Shown here piece after piece: positions 48,902 through 59,655 of a stretch of 64,000 nt of DNA. The first letter of the stretch is position 1. Each line of letters opens with the position of its first letter. The translations under genes and the position numbers were made by a program. A model generated the notes under the pieces. The model saw nothing but the letters and a program-made list of their open reading frames with translations. It did no database searches and was not told where the DNA came from. This stretch comes from Xanthostigma xanthostigma. Its lineage: Eukaryota; Arthropoda; Insecta; Raphidioptera; Raphidiidae. The stretch lies in the NCBI GenBank assembly GCA_963575645.1, contig OY754476.1, forward strand, positions 9,610,001-9,674,000, in the 5' to 3' direction.

Positions 48902-49165
48902 CTAGTGGCTCGGTCCAGCTTCGGCTGAATTTGTAGATTGCCACCGTTTTTTCGTTGACTTAATTTTTTAATTTGCTCTCCTTAACCCCCAAAATCGTTT
49001 ATTTGCGTGATTGGGGCATTTAACTCTATACATGTACCAAATTTAAACTTTTATCGTCCAGTAGATTCGGAGAAAATAAGCTGTGACAGACTGACGGACA
49101 GACAGACACGAGGGCGATCCTATAAGGATTCCGTTTTTTTTTCGTCGGGTGTACGAACCCTAAAA
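48902..49165 (-). repeat. interspersed repeat with Helitron-like end
   Basis: The plus strand begins CTAGTGGCTCGGTCCAGCTT and ends near GACAGACAGACACGAGGGCG, CCTATAAGGATTCCG and ACGAACCCTAAAAAATAAG. The last part resembles 3' tails of common insect short interspersed repeats. Confidence 0.5.
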
Positions 49166-49985
49166 AATAAGATTAGAATGACTGTGTATAAGATTGTTTA
49201 AAAAACATTTAAGTATGAAGCTCGAGTCTTGTACTGTAAACTAGTTATGCATAATATACAAAAGCTCTGATAACAAATTGGTATATTTATGATAAAATGT
49301 CATGGCGAACAAATCAACCGTGTTAGCCGTACAGTTACGGTGTTACGGGTGTTACGGTGGGTTAAAGTAAAGGCTACTGATGCTAAAAGAGAACTAAAGC
49401 TAAGCAAACCCTCTAGGCAATACCACTTTTCACTTTTATATGTCCACTGGGACTTCTTGCCAGAATAGTATCGCGTTTCCGACACAGTTGTACGTATGTA
49501 TGTACAGTCAACTCCAGAGACGTACTTAGGGGAAAACAGTTCATATGTTGCAGCAATTTAGTATGAGTTGGGAAGTTCCAAACATGCATAGCTCCAGGAA
49601 TCATGTCCTCTCTCGGAGACGTTTCCTAACATTCCATAGAACGCTATTTAGCATGCTCTTTATATACTTTATCGGGTTCAAGTATATTTGGTGTTTTAGA
49701 CTTTATAAGGAGTATGAACTTTGAAGTTATAAATGTGACATAGTAAAAAAGACGTCAAAATTTACAGTATCACTGTACGCTAAATCGACCAAAAAAATTT
49801 ATATCGTGCAGATTATCTTTTAGGATATTAGGAGCTTTAGTGTTTATGTATCTGGAGACGATTTCAACTACGGTGTAAATAGAACAAAAAAAATGCTTCG
49901 TTTTAATATTTATTAGTACTAAACATATAAGAATTTAAAATAAAAAGATCATGTCTTTTGTATAGAAAGAAATGGCTTCTCTCAA
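49166..49985. other. no gene seen
   Basis: Short open frames only. GTTACGG repeats near 49330-49360. Confidence 0.45.
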
Positions 49986-50165
49986 ATTTGTAGAATGTCT
50001 ATATTGTATTTTCGTCAACTTACGTTGTAAAATTGATCTTCACGAGAAGCGCTAAAGGTCAATTCTAAATATTGGTGAAAATAATTTTTAAATCGGATGA
50101 GTGGTCTCGAAGATTACCTTCTACATCCCAACTCATAAACTTTACCTCTATGATATTAGTACAGA
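49986..50165. repeat. fragment related to 44582-44770
   Basis: Shares TTTTCGTCAACTTACGTTGT and AAAATTGATCTTCACGAGAA-like sequence. Both ends are missing. Confidence 0.45.
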
Positions 50166-51515
50166 TTAACAACAGAGGTGTATCTAGTAATAAATTCGTC
50201 TTTATTATTGTGTAAAATTCGAGTTTCTCGTTCATACGAAGCCAATTTTAAAACATTTAAGAAGTTTTTGGTTGTGAACCTCGGGCGCCGATGACTTACG
50301 ACGGCCCTTGTTACCATCGCACGCTTGCCACCTTAGCTCTGTATGTTGTCCTTGTCATACTGTGCTGAATGTGTTAAAGCTTGGTCAACTCTATTGTATG
50401 CAAGGTGTCTCAAAATAACAAAGATTATTATTTTTTTTATTTTTAAATTGTCTTAAAAAGTTTATAACGTAGTGTTAGTCCACACATTTACAAGTAATCG
50501 TTTTATTGAAAAAAGAGCACTCAAAATTTAAAATATACAAGTTGGCGCGAAAACACGAGCCGTCATGTTTATCTACAGTGACGTCATTCTTGTAGTACAC
50601 AAACAAGTGCAAATAAGGCTCGGTATCGTTTACACGAGACTCGCTACAAGTGGAAGCCATGACTCTTAGAAATGAATCTATTTTGTTTTAGTATTTATAG
50701 ACATATCATAAAATGTTATATATCTTACAGTCAAGTATATACAATGTATATGTGTATATGTGTACTGACTGCGCGCGCGCCAGTAGGTATATATATAGTA
50801 CACATGTATAATCTATACTTTCAGTGCTGGCCAAGCGCAACACGTCATATATATAGCTACAGATATACTGTTAACATTAGCATGTCGGTGACGCGAACTC
50901 ATGAGATTTTACCCATCGCCTAGCGTGCCCATAAAAGTTTTAATTTCAAAAATATTTCAGTGCTCTAAACGGGGTATTTTTGAGATTCCTATATTTTGTC
51001 AGTGCCTATTGAAAAGTCAAGTAAAAAAAATAATATCAATGTTTTTGTTCAGTATGAATTTTTCATAAACGTTATTAATTATCGACCAATAAATTGATTA
51101 GATGACAGAATATTATTGAGTGACAAGCCGAAGCCAATTGTTTAGATAATAAGTATACACAAAAAGAAGTGAGACAGTAGCTACATTATATACGGTGTAT
51201 TTCATTTAGGAATATTTCTATTCATATCTCGTAGCCGCGTGAGAATAGTGATTTCAAATATACCATAAAAAGAATAAAATGTTTGTTATAGACGCCGGAG
51301 TCCCGGAGTCTCATAGCCCGGTCGTAGCTTGCAGCACTATCACACATGGACTGTAGTTCTTAATATATTTAATACTGTCCAGCTAGCGTTGAGTTTCGGT
51401 TATACCCTCATACAACGTTCTTGTTACATGGAAACATTGTTTATATAAAGCTTGCCGCACACCAAATCAACATGCAAGTTTACGATTGTTCCTCAACACC
51501 ATCACTGCTGTTTCG
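50166..51515. other. no gene seen
   Basis: TA-rich and a few CG-alternating tracts (50740-50870). Nothing recognised. Confidence 0.45.
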
Positions 51516-51778
51516 TCTTTATATATAAAATTCCAGTGTCCATATGTTCATAGTTCTTTTCGTCCTAAACGGCTTGACCGATGTTGATGATTTTTTGTAC
51601 TTATGGGGTCATCTGGATGGTTCTTAGCTATAGTTGGCCCTGGTAGGTGGCGCTGTTGTCAAAATCAGATTTTTTTTAATTTGCCGACCAAATTAAAAAA
51701 AAAAATTTTTGGATTTCTCATATAAAAAACATAAAATTTTAATTGACAAATTCGGGCGAAGCCGGACCGGGCAGCTAG
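51516..51778 (+). mobile_element. short Helitron-like element, second family, 263 bp
   Basis: Starts TCTTTATATATAAAATTCCA and ends GGGCGAAGCCGGACCGGGCA then GCTAG, followed by T. The C/G-rich hairpin lies about ten bases before CTAG. The base before TC is G, not A, so the 5' border is less certain. Confidence 0.6.
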
Positions 51779-53562
51779 TACTATAGTCTAAATTAAAAAT
51801 TCAAAAAATGGATCGTACACTCATACTTGACAATGCAATGCAAGCGGCATAGATTTATCTATTGAACGGGTATGCTTTACATTGTTTCTTTGTTTTACCG
51901 CTCCATTCAGCCAACTGTATTATAATTATTATGACTAACACTTTACATTTTGGTACTATGTTATAGCATCAAACATTATAGAATTTTGAGTCTGTGTAAC
52001 TTTGACAAAAAATTGACAACAAGCAACATAGTAAAAAAGTCTATAGTGTGAAAGCCCCCCAGTCTAAGGTATAAAAAAAATATGGATTGGTAGCGAAAAA
52101 GTTGGCGGAAAGATGGTTAAAGAGAGCTTCTATAACGTATGAATAATTACACATTAAAATAAATCAACGTATTATTGTCGGATCTTGAAAACGCGGCTTT
52201 ACATAGAATATCCGACTACGCCAAATAAAACACACTGTTAATTACTATATTTTATGTTATGTACAATTTTTTCGTAACTGTAAAAATAAGAGTTTTATGA
52301 GTAAAAATTACGGGAGATATCAACAGTCAATAAGAACGCCAACCTTAGACAGTACAAAAAATAATCGATTTTTATTAACTCACTGTACATGAATCGGCAT
52401 CAATCGTTTTTCAGATGTAAAAAAATACATTTAATAATTGAGAAATCAAGGCGCAATGAATAAATAAATATAAAATAAAAAACGTTTCTGACTTTTTTAA
52501 AGAGATTTCGTCTAAGGTGTAGATACCTAGATCGAATTTGATTATTTAAGAATTTTTGTCTTTTTGTCTGTCTGTTACTTTGGTAATTCTTGAGAACCAC
52601 TAAACTGATTTTGATCGGACGTTAATAGATTTACTATAAATCAGGATAATCAACATAGCATATTTCTACTAAAGAGGGCAAGCGAAAGCGCGGGCAAAAG
52701 TTACCAATAATACCGTTTTATTATTTCGAGATAACGTTTTTTAAACAGACTCAATGTGTGTCCAACCATATAAACGAGGGAGTTTGAGTATCAACAGAAC
52801 ACAATGTATTATTATATTGTTATATCTAAAAAAATATATTGGGAATTTTCATTCTAATATAAAATCTTGTGGTTTTCTTCCTGTCATATTAAATATTGTT
52901 TTTCCCCTATACCATAAAACATTTATTTGATGTATTTGGTGTCAAAAAATAATAAACTTCTTGTAATAAATAAAATAGGGTAATTATTTAATTTAATTAT
53001 AAAAGCATCCTCTATAAAAATCACCATTTTATAAAAAGACCTTGTGTTAAATGCAAGAATATTGGAAGCTGAATAGAATTATCATAAAAGGTGTTTTTAT
53101 TTTAGATTAACAGAGAGTTTAAAAATGGTACCGATAACGGAAGGCGATTCTTTAGTCAATTTTAAGAAAAAAAGTTCCTATGAACGGGGGTCGAAAAGTG
53201 GTTTATTAGAAAGTTAGAACTATCTAAAAATTTGAAATTTAATGCATGTCTGTGCCCTTGCAATCAAGTAGGTAAGTATATCTATATAAAATTCTCTGAA
53301 TTGACTTTACGTCTTATTTTTGTAATTTTTAAGAGCACACTTTACTAGTAACAGTAACAACAAATTTGTTCGAAGACTCTTAAACGTTATAAAGTATAAA
53401 TAAAATGTAATTAAATTGTCACAGCAAAAAAAAATACAAAAATAAATTTAGAGCAACTTCTATACCACCTACTTCAATGCAGGAATGACATACATGACAA
53501 ATCTAGTTGCAATTATATTACAATGCATTTTTTAAACCTCCGGTATAGAGATTTTGTATTTT
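51779..53562. other. no gene seen
   Basis: AT-rich. A GTCTGTCTGTTACTTTGGTA stretch near 52563 resembles the inner part of common insect repeats, but ends are not defined. Confidence 0.4.
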
Positions 53563-53640
53563 CAAGTAAATAAAATTGTCGACCAATTTTTCTCAGACCA
53601 TACGATATATTGACAAGAATGATTTTGTATTTTCATTTAT
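53563..53640 (+). repeat. fragment of the GTCGACCAAT retroelement-end family
   Basis: AAGTAAATAAAATTGTCGAC and TTTTTCTCAGACCATA match the arms at 15495-15770 and 34864-35032. Only one arm is present. Confidence 0.65.
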
Positions 53641-53961
53641 TTTGAATTTCATTTATATAATTGTATGTTTACGTTCAGGATACTATTGAAATAATAAGAT
53701 TTTTGGAACAACTTGTAGTACAGCAGTTACTTGTATAATGTGAATTGGATTTTTATAGTTTATACATTACAGTAGAATTTTTATGTGATCTACGCATGTG
53801 GTAGCCACTAGCCTTAACTTTAACTCATTGATTAGTTTCAACTTCCGTAATACTGGTGCAAAAATCTTTTCTTTGGAATATAACATCAGTCGAAGTTAGA
53901 TCTAAGCTATGTGGTCTATTTTTTTAAACGCTTTATATTAGTTTGGGTTGTAACTAACTAT
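53641..53961. other. no gene seen
   Basis: Target DNA left of the LTR retrotransposon. Confidence 0.5.
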
Positions 53962-53965
53962 GTAT
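53962..53965. repeat. target-site duplication GTAT (left)
   Basis: Matches GTAT at 60608-60611. The right flank is a GTAT microsatellite, so the match could partly reflect that repeat. Confidence 0.7.
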
Positions 53966-54917
53966 TGTAACGGTTTAGTATCCAGGACAACGGAAAAAAA
54001 TAATAAGTTGAGTTGAGGAGAGCATTTTTGATAGAAAGAGGTGTGAGGTTTAAAGTCGGAATAAATATTTGGATAATTGTCTAAGTTTGGTTGTCACAAT
54101 TCATTAAAGTGTGAAATTAGTCAATATTATTGGTACCATATTGTAGATGTTCAGATTATAAGCTTGTTTTGTTATTATGGTTGAAACTGTGAAGTGACTT
54201 GTATTGTGAATATAGTATCTTGTATCTAATATTTGCACGTTCAGTGCGATAAAATTGTGATGAAATTGAAGATAGACAAAAATTTGTTGCGTATTTGAAT
54301 TTTATAAATTTGGATGTTGTTTATTGCTCATATAAATTATTTAATTTTGAATACTAGTTAATTTTAAGGATTCAATCTAATGTCATACCAGCGTTGTATT
54401 GTTTAACTTACACAGCCTTCACTGACAAATGTTTTTACTTCAGTTTCAAATTTACGGGAAAGTTAATTAATTATTATGACATTAGGTTATATTAGATTAA
54501 TATTTTTCTTACGGTGCACCTCTTCAATTCTAATATTAATTAATTTAGAAGATATTGCCTAAACGGTACCTGTGTTACTCATCGATTTTTGATAATTTAA
54601 ATTTTGTTAAATATAGACCTATATTAGTTAATAATTTTTTTATTGATCTTACTCCTGTCTTTTTACTTCAGAATTATTAGGACAGATAATTCCTGAATCA
54701 TTTATACATTGTGCACTGTCCTTGGCGCCCTTAAAACATCTTTAAAAGGTCAACAACAAAATTTTCTTCGGGACCTCATATATTGCACTTATTATTATTA
54801 CTCTGAATAGACAGGATAATTTTTTCGTTTTCTTTAATTAGACCCTGCAGTCCTTACGGCCCTCTCTACGACTGGTTTCAGCTGCCGCGCATGACGTTTT
54901 CTGAAGGAATCGTCATA
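53966..54917 (+). repeat. 5' LTR
   Basis: Begins TGTAACGGTTTAG and ends CGTCATA. It is the same length as the 3' LTR. By eye the only difference is T at about 54433 against G at about 60123. It should contain the element promoter; I could not place a TATA box with confidence in this AT-rich DNA. Confidence 0.95.
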
Positions 54918-54923
54918 CAAATT

Positions 54924-54941
54924 TGGCGTCCAAACGTGGGG
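54924..54941 (+). other. primer binding site, tRNA-Lys type
   Basis: TGGCGTCCAAACGTGGGG lies six bases after the LTR. It is nearly complementary to the 3' end of tRNA-Lys(CTT) (GCCCCACG...GCGCCA), with a mismatch/extra base in the middle. Confidence 0.75.
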
Positions 54942-55107
54942 CCTAATTGTTTTACGTGCAGTTGTGGTTTGTGTTCGGTAACATTTTCTCATTTTGATTA
55001 ATTATTAACGTGCATTTTTTGTTACATTTAATTCGTCTATCTTTATAGTTTTACTTGCTTAATTTTTGTTATTATTACTTATTAGGTATTAATTTTAGTA
55101 TCCGAAA

Positions 55108-56343
55108 ATGGATATTTCATATGAAATTGACGTTGAGCATTTACGTACGTTTGAAATCAATTATGAGCTTTTGATTAGAGGATTTATAGCTTCGGAAGAT
55201 GAATCTAAACGTCGAAAATGTTTAAAACGACTTTTATCTTCTGATTTGAATAGCACAGAAGTTAGATATTATATTGAAGCGTTTGACAGAGAAACGGACG
55301 GTGCAGAAATAGATTCAAGTATTACATCCATTGACAGTTTGTTAGGAGTATTTTCTGGAAATTACATGGATGAAATTTTCTGTCAAATACGAAGCCGGCT
55401 TAATCATGTCAAAGGACGCCTTTCCAGGATTCAGTTGGACGATGATGCTGTGATTGCGTTTAAAAATGATAGATTAATATCTGTACTAGCTATAGAAGAC
55501 ACGTTCCTGGAAAAAGTGGGTGAAATTTCACCTGAAATGTTTGGTAACGTTGTAAATAATGCAATTATTAATACTACAACTCAACTTAATAACAGTGTCT
55601 CTTCTAGAGTTGATAATACTTTAAAAATATTTAAATGGGGAATTACATTTGATGGTATCAGTCCAGTCAGTGAATTTTTGCAACGAATTGAAGAACTTCG
55701 CCGAGCTCGACATGTGTCTAAACATTCGTTATATGATTCGGCTGTTGAATTATTTTGTGGTAATGCTTTATTGTGGTACCGGTCGATGCGTGAAAATAAG
55801 TTCGATGATTGGGATTCTCTTGTTAAAGCACTTAAAGATCATTTCTTACCTCCAGATTACGACCAAGAGATTCTTCGACAAATTTATGCTCGATTTCAGC
55901 AGCCTGGTGAAAAAGTCATCATATTTGTTTCGACTATACAAAATTTGTTTGCTCAGTTGCCTGATTCCCCACCGGACGGCGAAAAACTTCGCGTTCTCAA
56001 ACGCAATATTTTGCCTTGTTATCGCCCACATTTAGCACTTCGAAATATTTCTTCTGTTTCAGATTTAATTGATATTTTAGTAATTTTGGAACCGACGGTA
56101 GTTCCAGAAAATTCGACGGACTTGTGTCGAAAGAAAAATGTATCAGTACTACATAATGTTTCTAACACTTCGAATACCAGTACATCTAATGTAAAATGTT
56201 GGAATTGTCAAGAAGAGGGACATCTTCGTTTCAATTGCTCAAAACCGAAAACAACGAATTATTGCTTTGGATGTGGTAAACCTAATGTTATTCGTCCGAA
56301 ATGTCCGCGTTGTTCGGGAAACGGAAATGGAGAGAGTTCATAG
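55108..56343 (+). CDS. Gag of the Ty3/gypsy element
   Basis: 411 codons from ATG to TAG (56341-56343). Gag builds the virus-like particle and binds element RNA. Residues about 175-310 (WGITFDGISPVSEFLQRIEE, then LWYRSMRENKFDDWDSL) match the capsid-type domain of gypsy Gags. Near the C-terminus a canonical zinc knuckle, CWNCQEEGHLRFNC, is followed by a degenerate one (CFGCGKPNVIRPKC, Val in place of His) and then CPRC. The start is the first in-frame ATG in a favourable A-rich context. The last 14 codons overlap pol. No stop or frame break. Confidence 0.92.
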   Translation: MDISYEIDVEHLRTFEINYELLIRGFIASEDESKRRKCLKRLLSSDLNSTEVRYYIEAFDRETDGAEIDSSITSIDSLLGVFSGNYMDEIFCQIRSRLNHVKGRLSRIQLDDDAVIAFKNDRLISVLAIEDTFLEKVGEISPEMFGNVVNNAIINTTTQLNNSVSSRVDNTLKIFKWGITFDGISPVSEFLQRIEELRRARHVSKHSLYDSAVELFCGNALLWYRSMRENKFDDWDSLVKALKDHFLPPDYDQEILRQIYARFQQPGEKVIIFVSTIQNLFAQLPDSPPDGEKLRVLKRNILPCYRPHLALRNISSVSDLIDILVILEPTVVPENSTDLCRKKNVSVLHNVSNTSNTSTSNVKCWNCQEEGHLRFNCSKPKTTNYCFGCGKPNVIRPKCPRCSGNGNGESS

Positions 56344-59300
56344 GTCGTCACTCTTCTCGTCCACCTAAGGCCTGTTCGAAACTACCGTTTGATTCAACTA
56401 GTTGGCAATCATGGTTGCAACATGTTTCTGAATTTTGCGTTGGAAAAGCTCAGGTAAACCCTATATTTTTCTCGCGCCCTAATGATAATCGTCCGCATAT
56501 TTCTGTTTCAATTTTTGATATGAGTGTAGTTGCTTTAATGGATTCCGGAGCTAATTTGTCAGTTTTGGGACGCGAAGGTCTAAATATAATTAAAACGTTT
56601 TCTCTACCGATTCATAAGTCAACTGACAGTTCTCTTGTCACCGCCGATGGAGCAGCTCAATCTATTGTTGGATTTGTCTGGTTGCCCATTAGTATTGATA
56701 ACAATCTAAGATTAGTGAAAGTTCATGTAGTGCCATCTTTATGTCAGTCTCTCATTTTGGGAAGCGATTTTTGTACACAATTCAGGATCGTCATAGATTT
56801 CCGTAATAATTCATATCTAGTAGGGGATAAAAATATTCGAATTCCGGAGGTTGCCTGCAATTTGTCGAAATCTAATGTTTGTGGTCATGGCGTGAAGAGT
56901 CGTCAAGATTTAGATGCTGCTCAAAGCAAACAATTAGATGCTATGATTAAAAATTTTGAGACACTTTCATGGATGGATGGTACTCGATTGGGAAGAACCA
57001 GTAAAATAGTTCATTCCATTGATACTGAGGTGGCTAAACCTATTAAACAGCGACAATACCCCCTGTCACCATTTATGTTAAAGCATTTATATGATGAATT
57101 AGCTAAAATGCTTGAGCTAGGAGTAGTTCAAAAATCATCTAGCCCATGGACATCTCCAGTACTGCTCGTCAAGAAGTCAGATGGGGAATATCGTTTTTGT
57201 TTTGACGGACGGCGTCTAAATGAGGTTACGAAGAAGGATGCGTACCCACTTCCACGAATAGACCACATTCTTAATCAATTGTCTGGAGCACAGTTTTTGT
57301 CCAGTGTTGATTTAAAATCAGCATTCTGGCAAATACCGTTAGATGACCTGTCGCGGGAAAAAACTGCTTTTGTTGTCCCTGGAAAAGGCCTCTATGAATT
57401 CGTTGTTATGCCGTTTGGTCTTAGCAATGCTCCACAAACGCAACAACGCCTTATGGATGCTGTACTTGGTCCGGAACTTGATCCGTTCGTTTTTGTATAT
57501 CTTGATGATATCATTATAGCGACACCAACTTTCCAGAAACATATTCAAATATTAGAGGAAGTGTATCGACGTTTATTGGCTGCGAATCTCACCATTAATT
57601 TGAAAAAATGTGAATTTTGCTTGCCGGCACTTAAATATCTAGGTTTTTTAGTGGATCGCGAGGGTTTGAGAACTAATCCTGAAAAGGTATCTGCAATGCT
57701 CGAATATCCTCGGCCTGAGAATACCACTCAGTTAAAACGCTTTATAGGTATGACTTCCTGGTATCGACGATTCATACCACATTTTTCTTCACTCACTGCA
57801 CCAATCACGAGTCTAATTAAAGGTCGAAAGAAATTTCAAAGCATTAAGTGGACATCGGAAGCGGAAGAAGCATTTATTAAAATAAAACAAGCATTAATTT
57901 CTGCACCAATATTAGCAGGTCCAAACTTTAATAAAATCTTTAGTATCCAGTGTGACGCATCGGACGTTGGTTTAGGGTGTGTTCTCACCCAAGAAAATGA
58001 TCAAGGACTAGAAGTTCCAATTGCCTTTGCGAGTCGTACATTGACGGCTGCAGAAAGAAATTTTACAGTGACTGAGAGAGAATGCTTAGCGGTTCTTTTT
58101 GGTGTTGATAAATTTAGACCTTACATTGATGGGACCAGATTTCGAGTGATCACAGATCACCATTCACTTTTGTGGCTCCATAAACTCAAAGATCCGGTTG
58201 GTCGTCTTGCCAGATGGTCGGTAAAACTACAACAATACGAAATGGATATCGAACACCGTAAAGGTCAACTTAATATTGTTCCCGATGCTTTATCTCGAGC
58301 TCCTCTTAGTTCATGTTTTTTACAAGTGAACGACGACTATTGCGCTGAGGATAGCTGGTACCAGCGTATGTTACAATTTATTGCTACCAGATCTGAAAAC
58401 TTTCCTGACTGGGATGTTGTGGAAGGACATCTTCATAAATATGTTCCCAATGCAATCGGTCTTCGTGCTGGTCCCGAGTGGAAAGTAGTGGTACCAAAAC
58501 GTCAGCGTACGGATGTGATTCGACATTGCCACGATGAGCCAATGGCCGGTCATCTGGGAATATTTAAGACTATCAATCGTGTGTGTGAAACGTACTATTG
58601 GCCTAAAATGCGTGGTGACATTAAACGTTATGTGCTTCGTTGCCGCATATGTGCTGCTCAGAAAGTTTCTTCCACTGGACGTCCAGGATTTATGGGAAAA
58701 CAAAAGCGTATTTCTCATCCCTGGCAGCTCGTTTCAATAGATATGATTGGTCCTTTGCCTCCTTCTCGTAACGGTTTCTCCTATTTACTTGTCGCTACGG
58801 ACTGGTTCACCAAGTTCGTTTTACTACGGCCTTTACGTAAAGCCGTTGCTAGTGCCGTTGCTAAATTTTTGGAGGAAGAAATTTTTTTAATGTTTGGCGT
58901 TCCTCAGTTTATTACTTGTGATAATGGAACAGAGTTTTGCAACAACACCATCAAAGATCTTGCCCAACAATATGGCGTCAAAATTTGGAATACTGCTCGT
59001 TATCATGCACAGGCTAACTTTGTTGAACGCTACAACAGAACTATTGGAACTGCAATTCGCTCATACCTAGAAGGTGCAGATCATCGTTCTTGGGACAAAG
59101 GTATACAAAAAATAGCATTTGCCTTGAGAACAGCTGTTAACGAGTCGACGGGTTTTGCAGCTACATTCCTTAATTATGGTCGTTATGTGCCGTCAAATGG
59201 CGAATATTATGGCCGACTTAATGATATAGATGATATGGATCCTGATGTTGTACGGCAATTACACACTGAAGAACTAGAACAGCTTCCCGATATTTTTAAA

Positions 59301-59621
59301 GAAGTCCAACGAAAAATAACGCAAGCTTACGAAAAGAATATGCGATCCTACAACCGTAATAAAAAACCAGCAAATATTTATGCTGTTGGAGACAAAGTTT
59401 GGAAGCGTCATCACACCATGTCTAGTGGATTTCACCATCATGCTGCGAAATTAGCACCCAAATACGTAGAAGCTACTGTAGTAAAAGTGGTGTCTGACCT
59501 CGTCTACGAGTTAGAAGATGAGAATGGGGCTAATGTAGGAAGATGGCACGTAAAAGATTTAAAGCCATTCACAGCTTCCGATTCAACAGATTCGGAATCC
59601 ATAAGTAATTCAGAAAATTAA
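56301..59621 (+). CDS. Pol of the Ty3/gypsy element (PR-RT-RNase H-IN)
   Basis: 1106 codons if counted from the ATG at 56301, but most likely made as a Gag-Pol fusion by frameshifting. Numbering from that ATG: aspartic protease active site MDSGANLSVLG at about 80-90; reverse transcriptase about 250-460, with catalytic YLDD at 400-403; RNase H about 545-665 with Asp552 (QCDAS), Glu592 region (TERE) and Asp619. The integrase zinc finger is His744, His751, Cys781, Cys784. The integrase core has D814, D874 and E909, with 35 residues between D874 and E909. A GPY/F-like module lies near the C-terminus (VGDKVWKRHH; WHVKDLKPF). All catalytic residues are present and there are no internal stops. It copies element RNA into DNA and inserts it. 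Confidence 0.95.
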   Translation: MSALFGKRKWREFIGRHSSRPPKACSKLPFDSTSWQSWLQHVSEFCVGKAQVNPIFFSRPNDNRPHISVSIFDMSVVALMDSGANLSVLGREGLNIIKTFSLPIHKSTDSSLVTADGAAQSIVGFVWLPISIDNNLRLVKVHVVPSLCQSLILGSDFCTQFRIVIDFRNNSYLVGDKNIRIPEVACNLSKSNVCGHGVKSRQDLDAAQSKQLDAMIKNFETLSWMDGTRLGRTSKIVHSIDTEVAKPIKQRQYPLSPFMLKHLYDELAKMLELGVVQKSSSPWTSPVLLVKKSDGEYRFCFDGRRLNEVTKKDAYPLPRIDHILNQLSGAQFLSSVDLKSAFWQIPLDDLSREKTAFVVPGKGLYEFVVMPFGLSNAPQTQQRLMDAVLGPELDPFVFVYLDDIIIATPTFQKHIQILEEVYRRLLAANLTINLKKCEFCLPALKYLGFLVDREGLRTNPEKVSAMLEYPRPENTTQLKRFIGMTSWYRRFIPHFSSLTAPITSLIKGRKKFQSIKWTSEAEEAFIKIKQALISAPILAGPNFNKIFSIQCDASDVGLGCVLTQENDQGLEVPIAFASRTLTAAERNFTVTERECLAVLFGVDKFRPYIDGTRFRVITDHHSLLWLHKLKDPVGRLARWSVKLQQYEMDIEHRKGQLNIVPDALSRAPLSSCFLQVNDDYCAEDSWYQRMLQFIATRSENFPDWDVVEGHLHKYVPNAIGLRAGPEWKVVVPKRQRTDVIRHCHDEPMAGHLGIFKTINRVCETYYWPKMRGDIKRYVLRCRICAAQKVSSTGRPGFMGKQKRISHPWQLVSIDMIGPLPPSRNGFSYLLVATDWFTKFVLLRPLRKAVASAVAKFLEEEIFLMFGVPQFITCDNGTEFCNNTIKDLAQQYGVKIWNTARYHAQANFVERYNRTIGTAIRSYLEGADHRSWDKGIQKIAFALRTAVNESTGFAATFLNYGRYVPSNGEYYGRLNDIDDMDPDVVRQLHTEELEQLPDIFKEVQRKITQAYEKNMRSYNRNKKPANIYAVGDKVWKRHHTMSSGFHHHAAKLAPKYVEATVVKVVSDLVYELEDENGANVGRWHVKDLKPFTASDSTDSESISNSEN
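56316..56322 (+). promoter_or_regulatory. -1 ribosomal frameshift site G GGA AAC
   Basis: In the gag frame the heptamer is split G GGA AAC, the X XXY YYZ form used for -1 slippage. The same heptamer is used by some retroviruses. Slipping gives GGG AAA CGG in the pol frame. A hairpin (56330-56337 with 56350-56358, GAGAGAGT against ACTCTTCTC with one bulge) begins 7 nt downstream, the usual spacing. Confidence 0.85.
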
Positions 59622-59641
59622 ACTTCTTATTTTTTTCTTCC

Positions 59642-59655
59642 AAGAAAGGGGGGAA
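59642..59655 (+). other. polypurine tract
   Basis: AAGAAAGGGGGGAA directly before the 3' LTR primes plus-strand DNA synthesis in elements of this type. Confidence 0.9.

Noticed and set aside
55649-58740. Short open frames inside gag-pol in other frames and on the minus strand
   Set aside because: They overlap intact Gag or Pol with catalytic motifs and have no own signature.
59622-59655. A possible env gene after pol
   Set aside because: Only 34 bp separate the pol stop from the 3' LTR.
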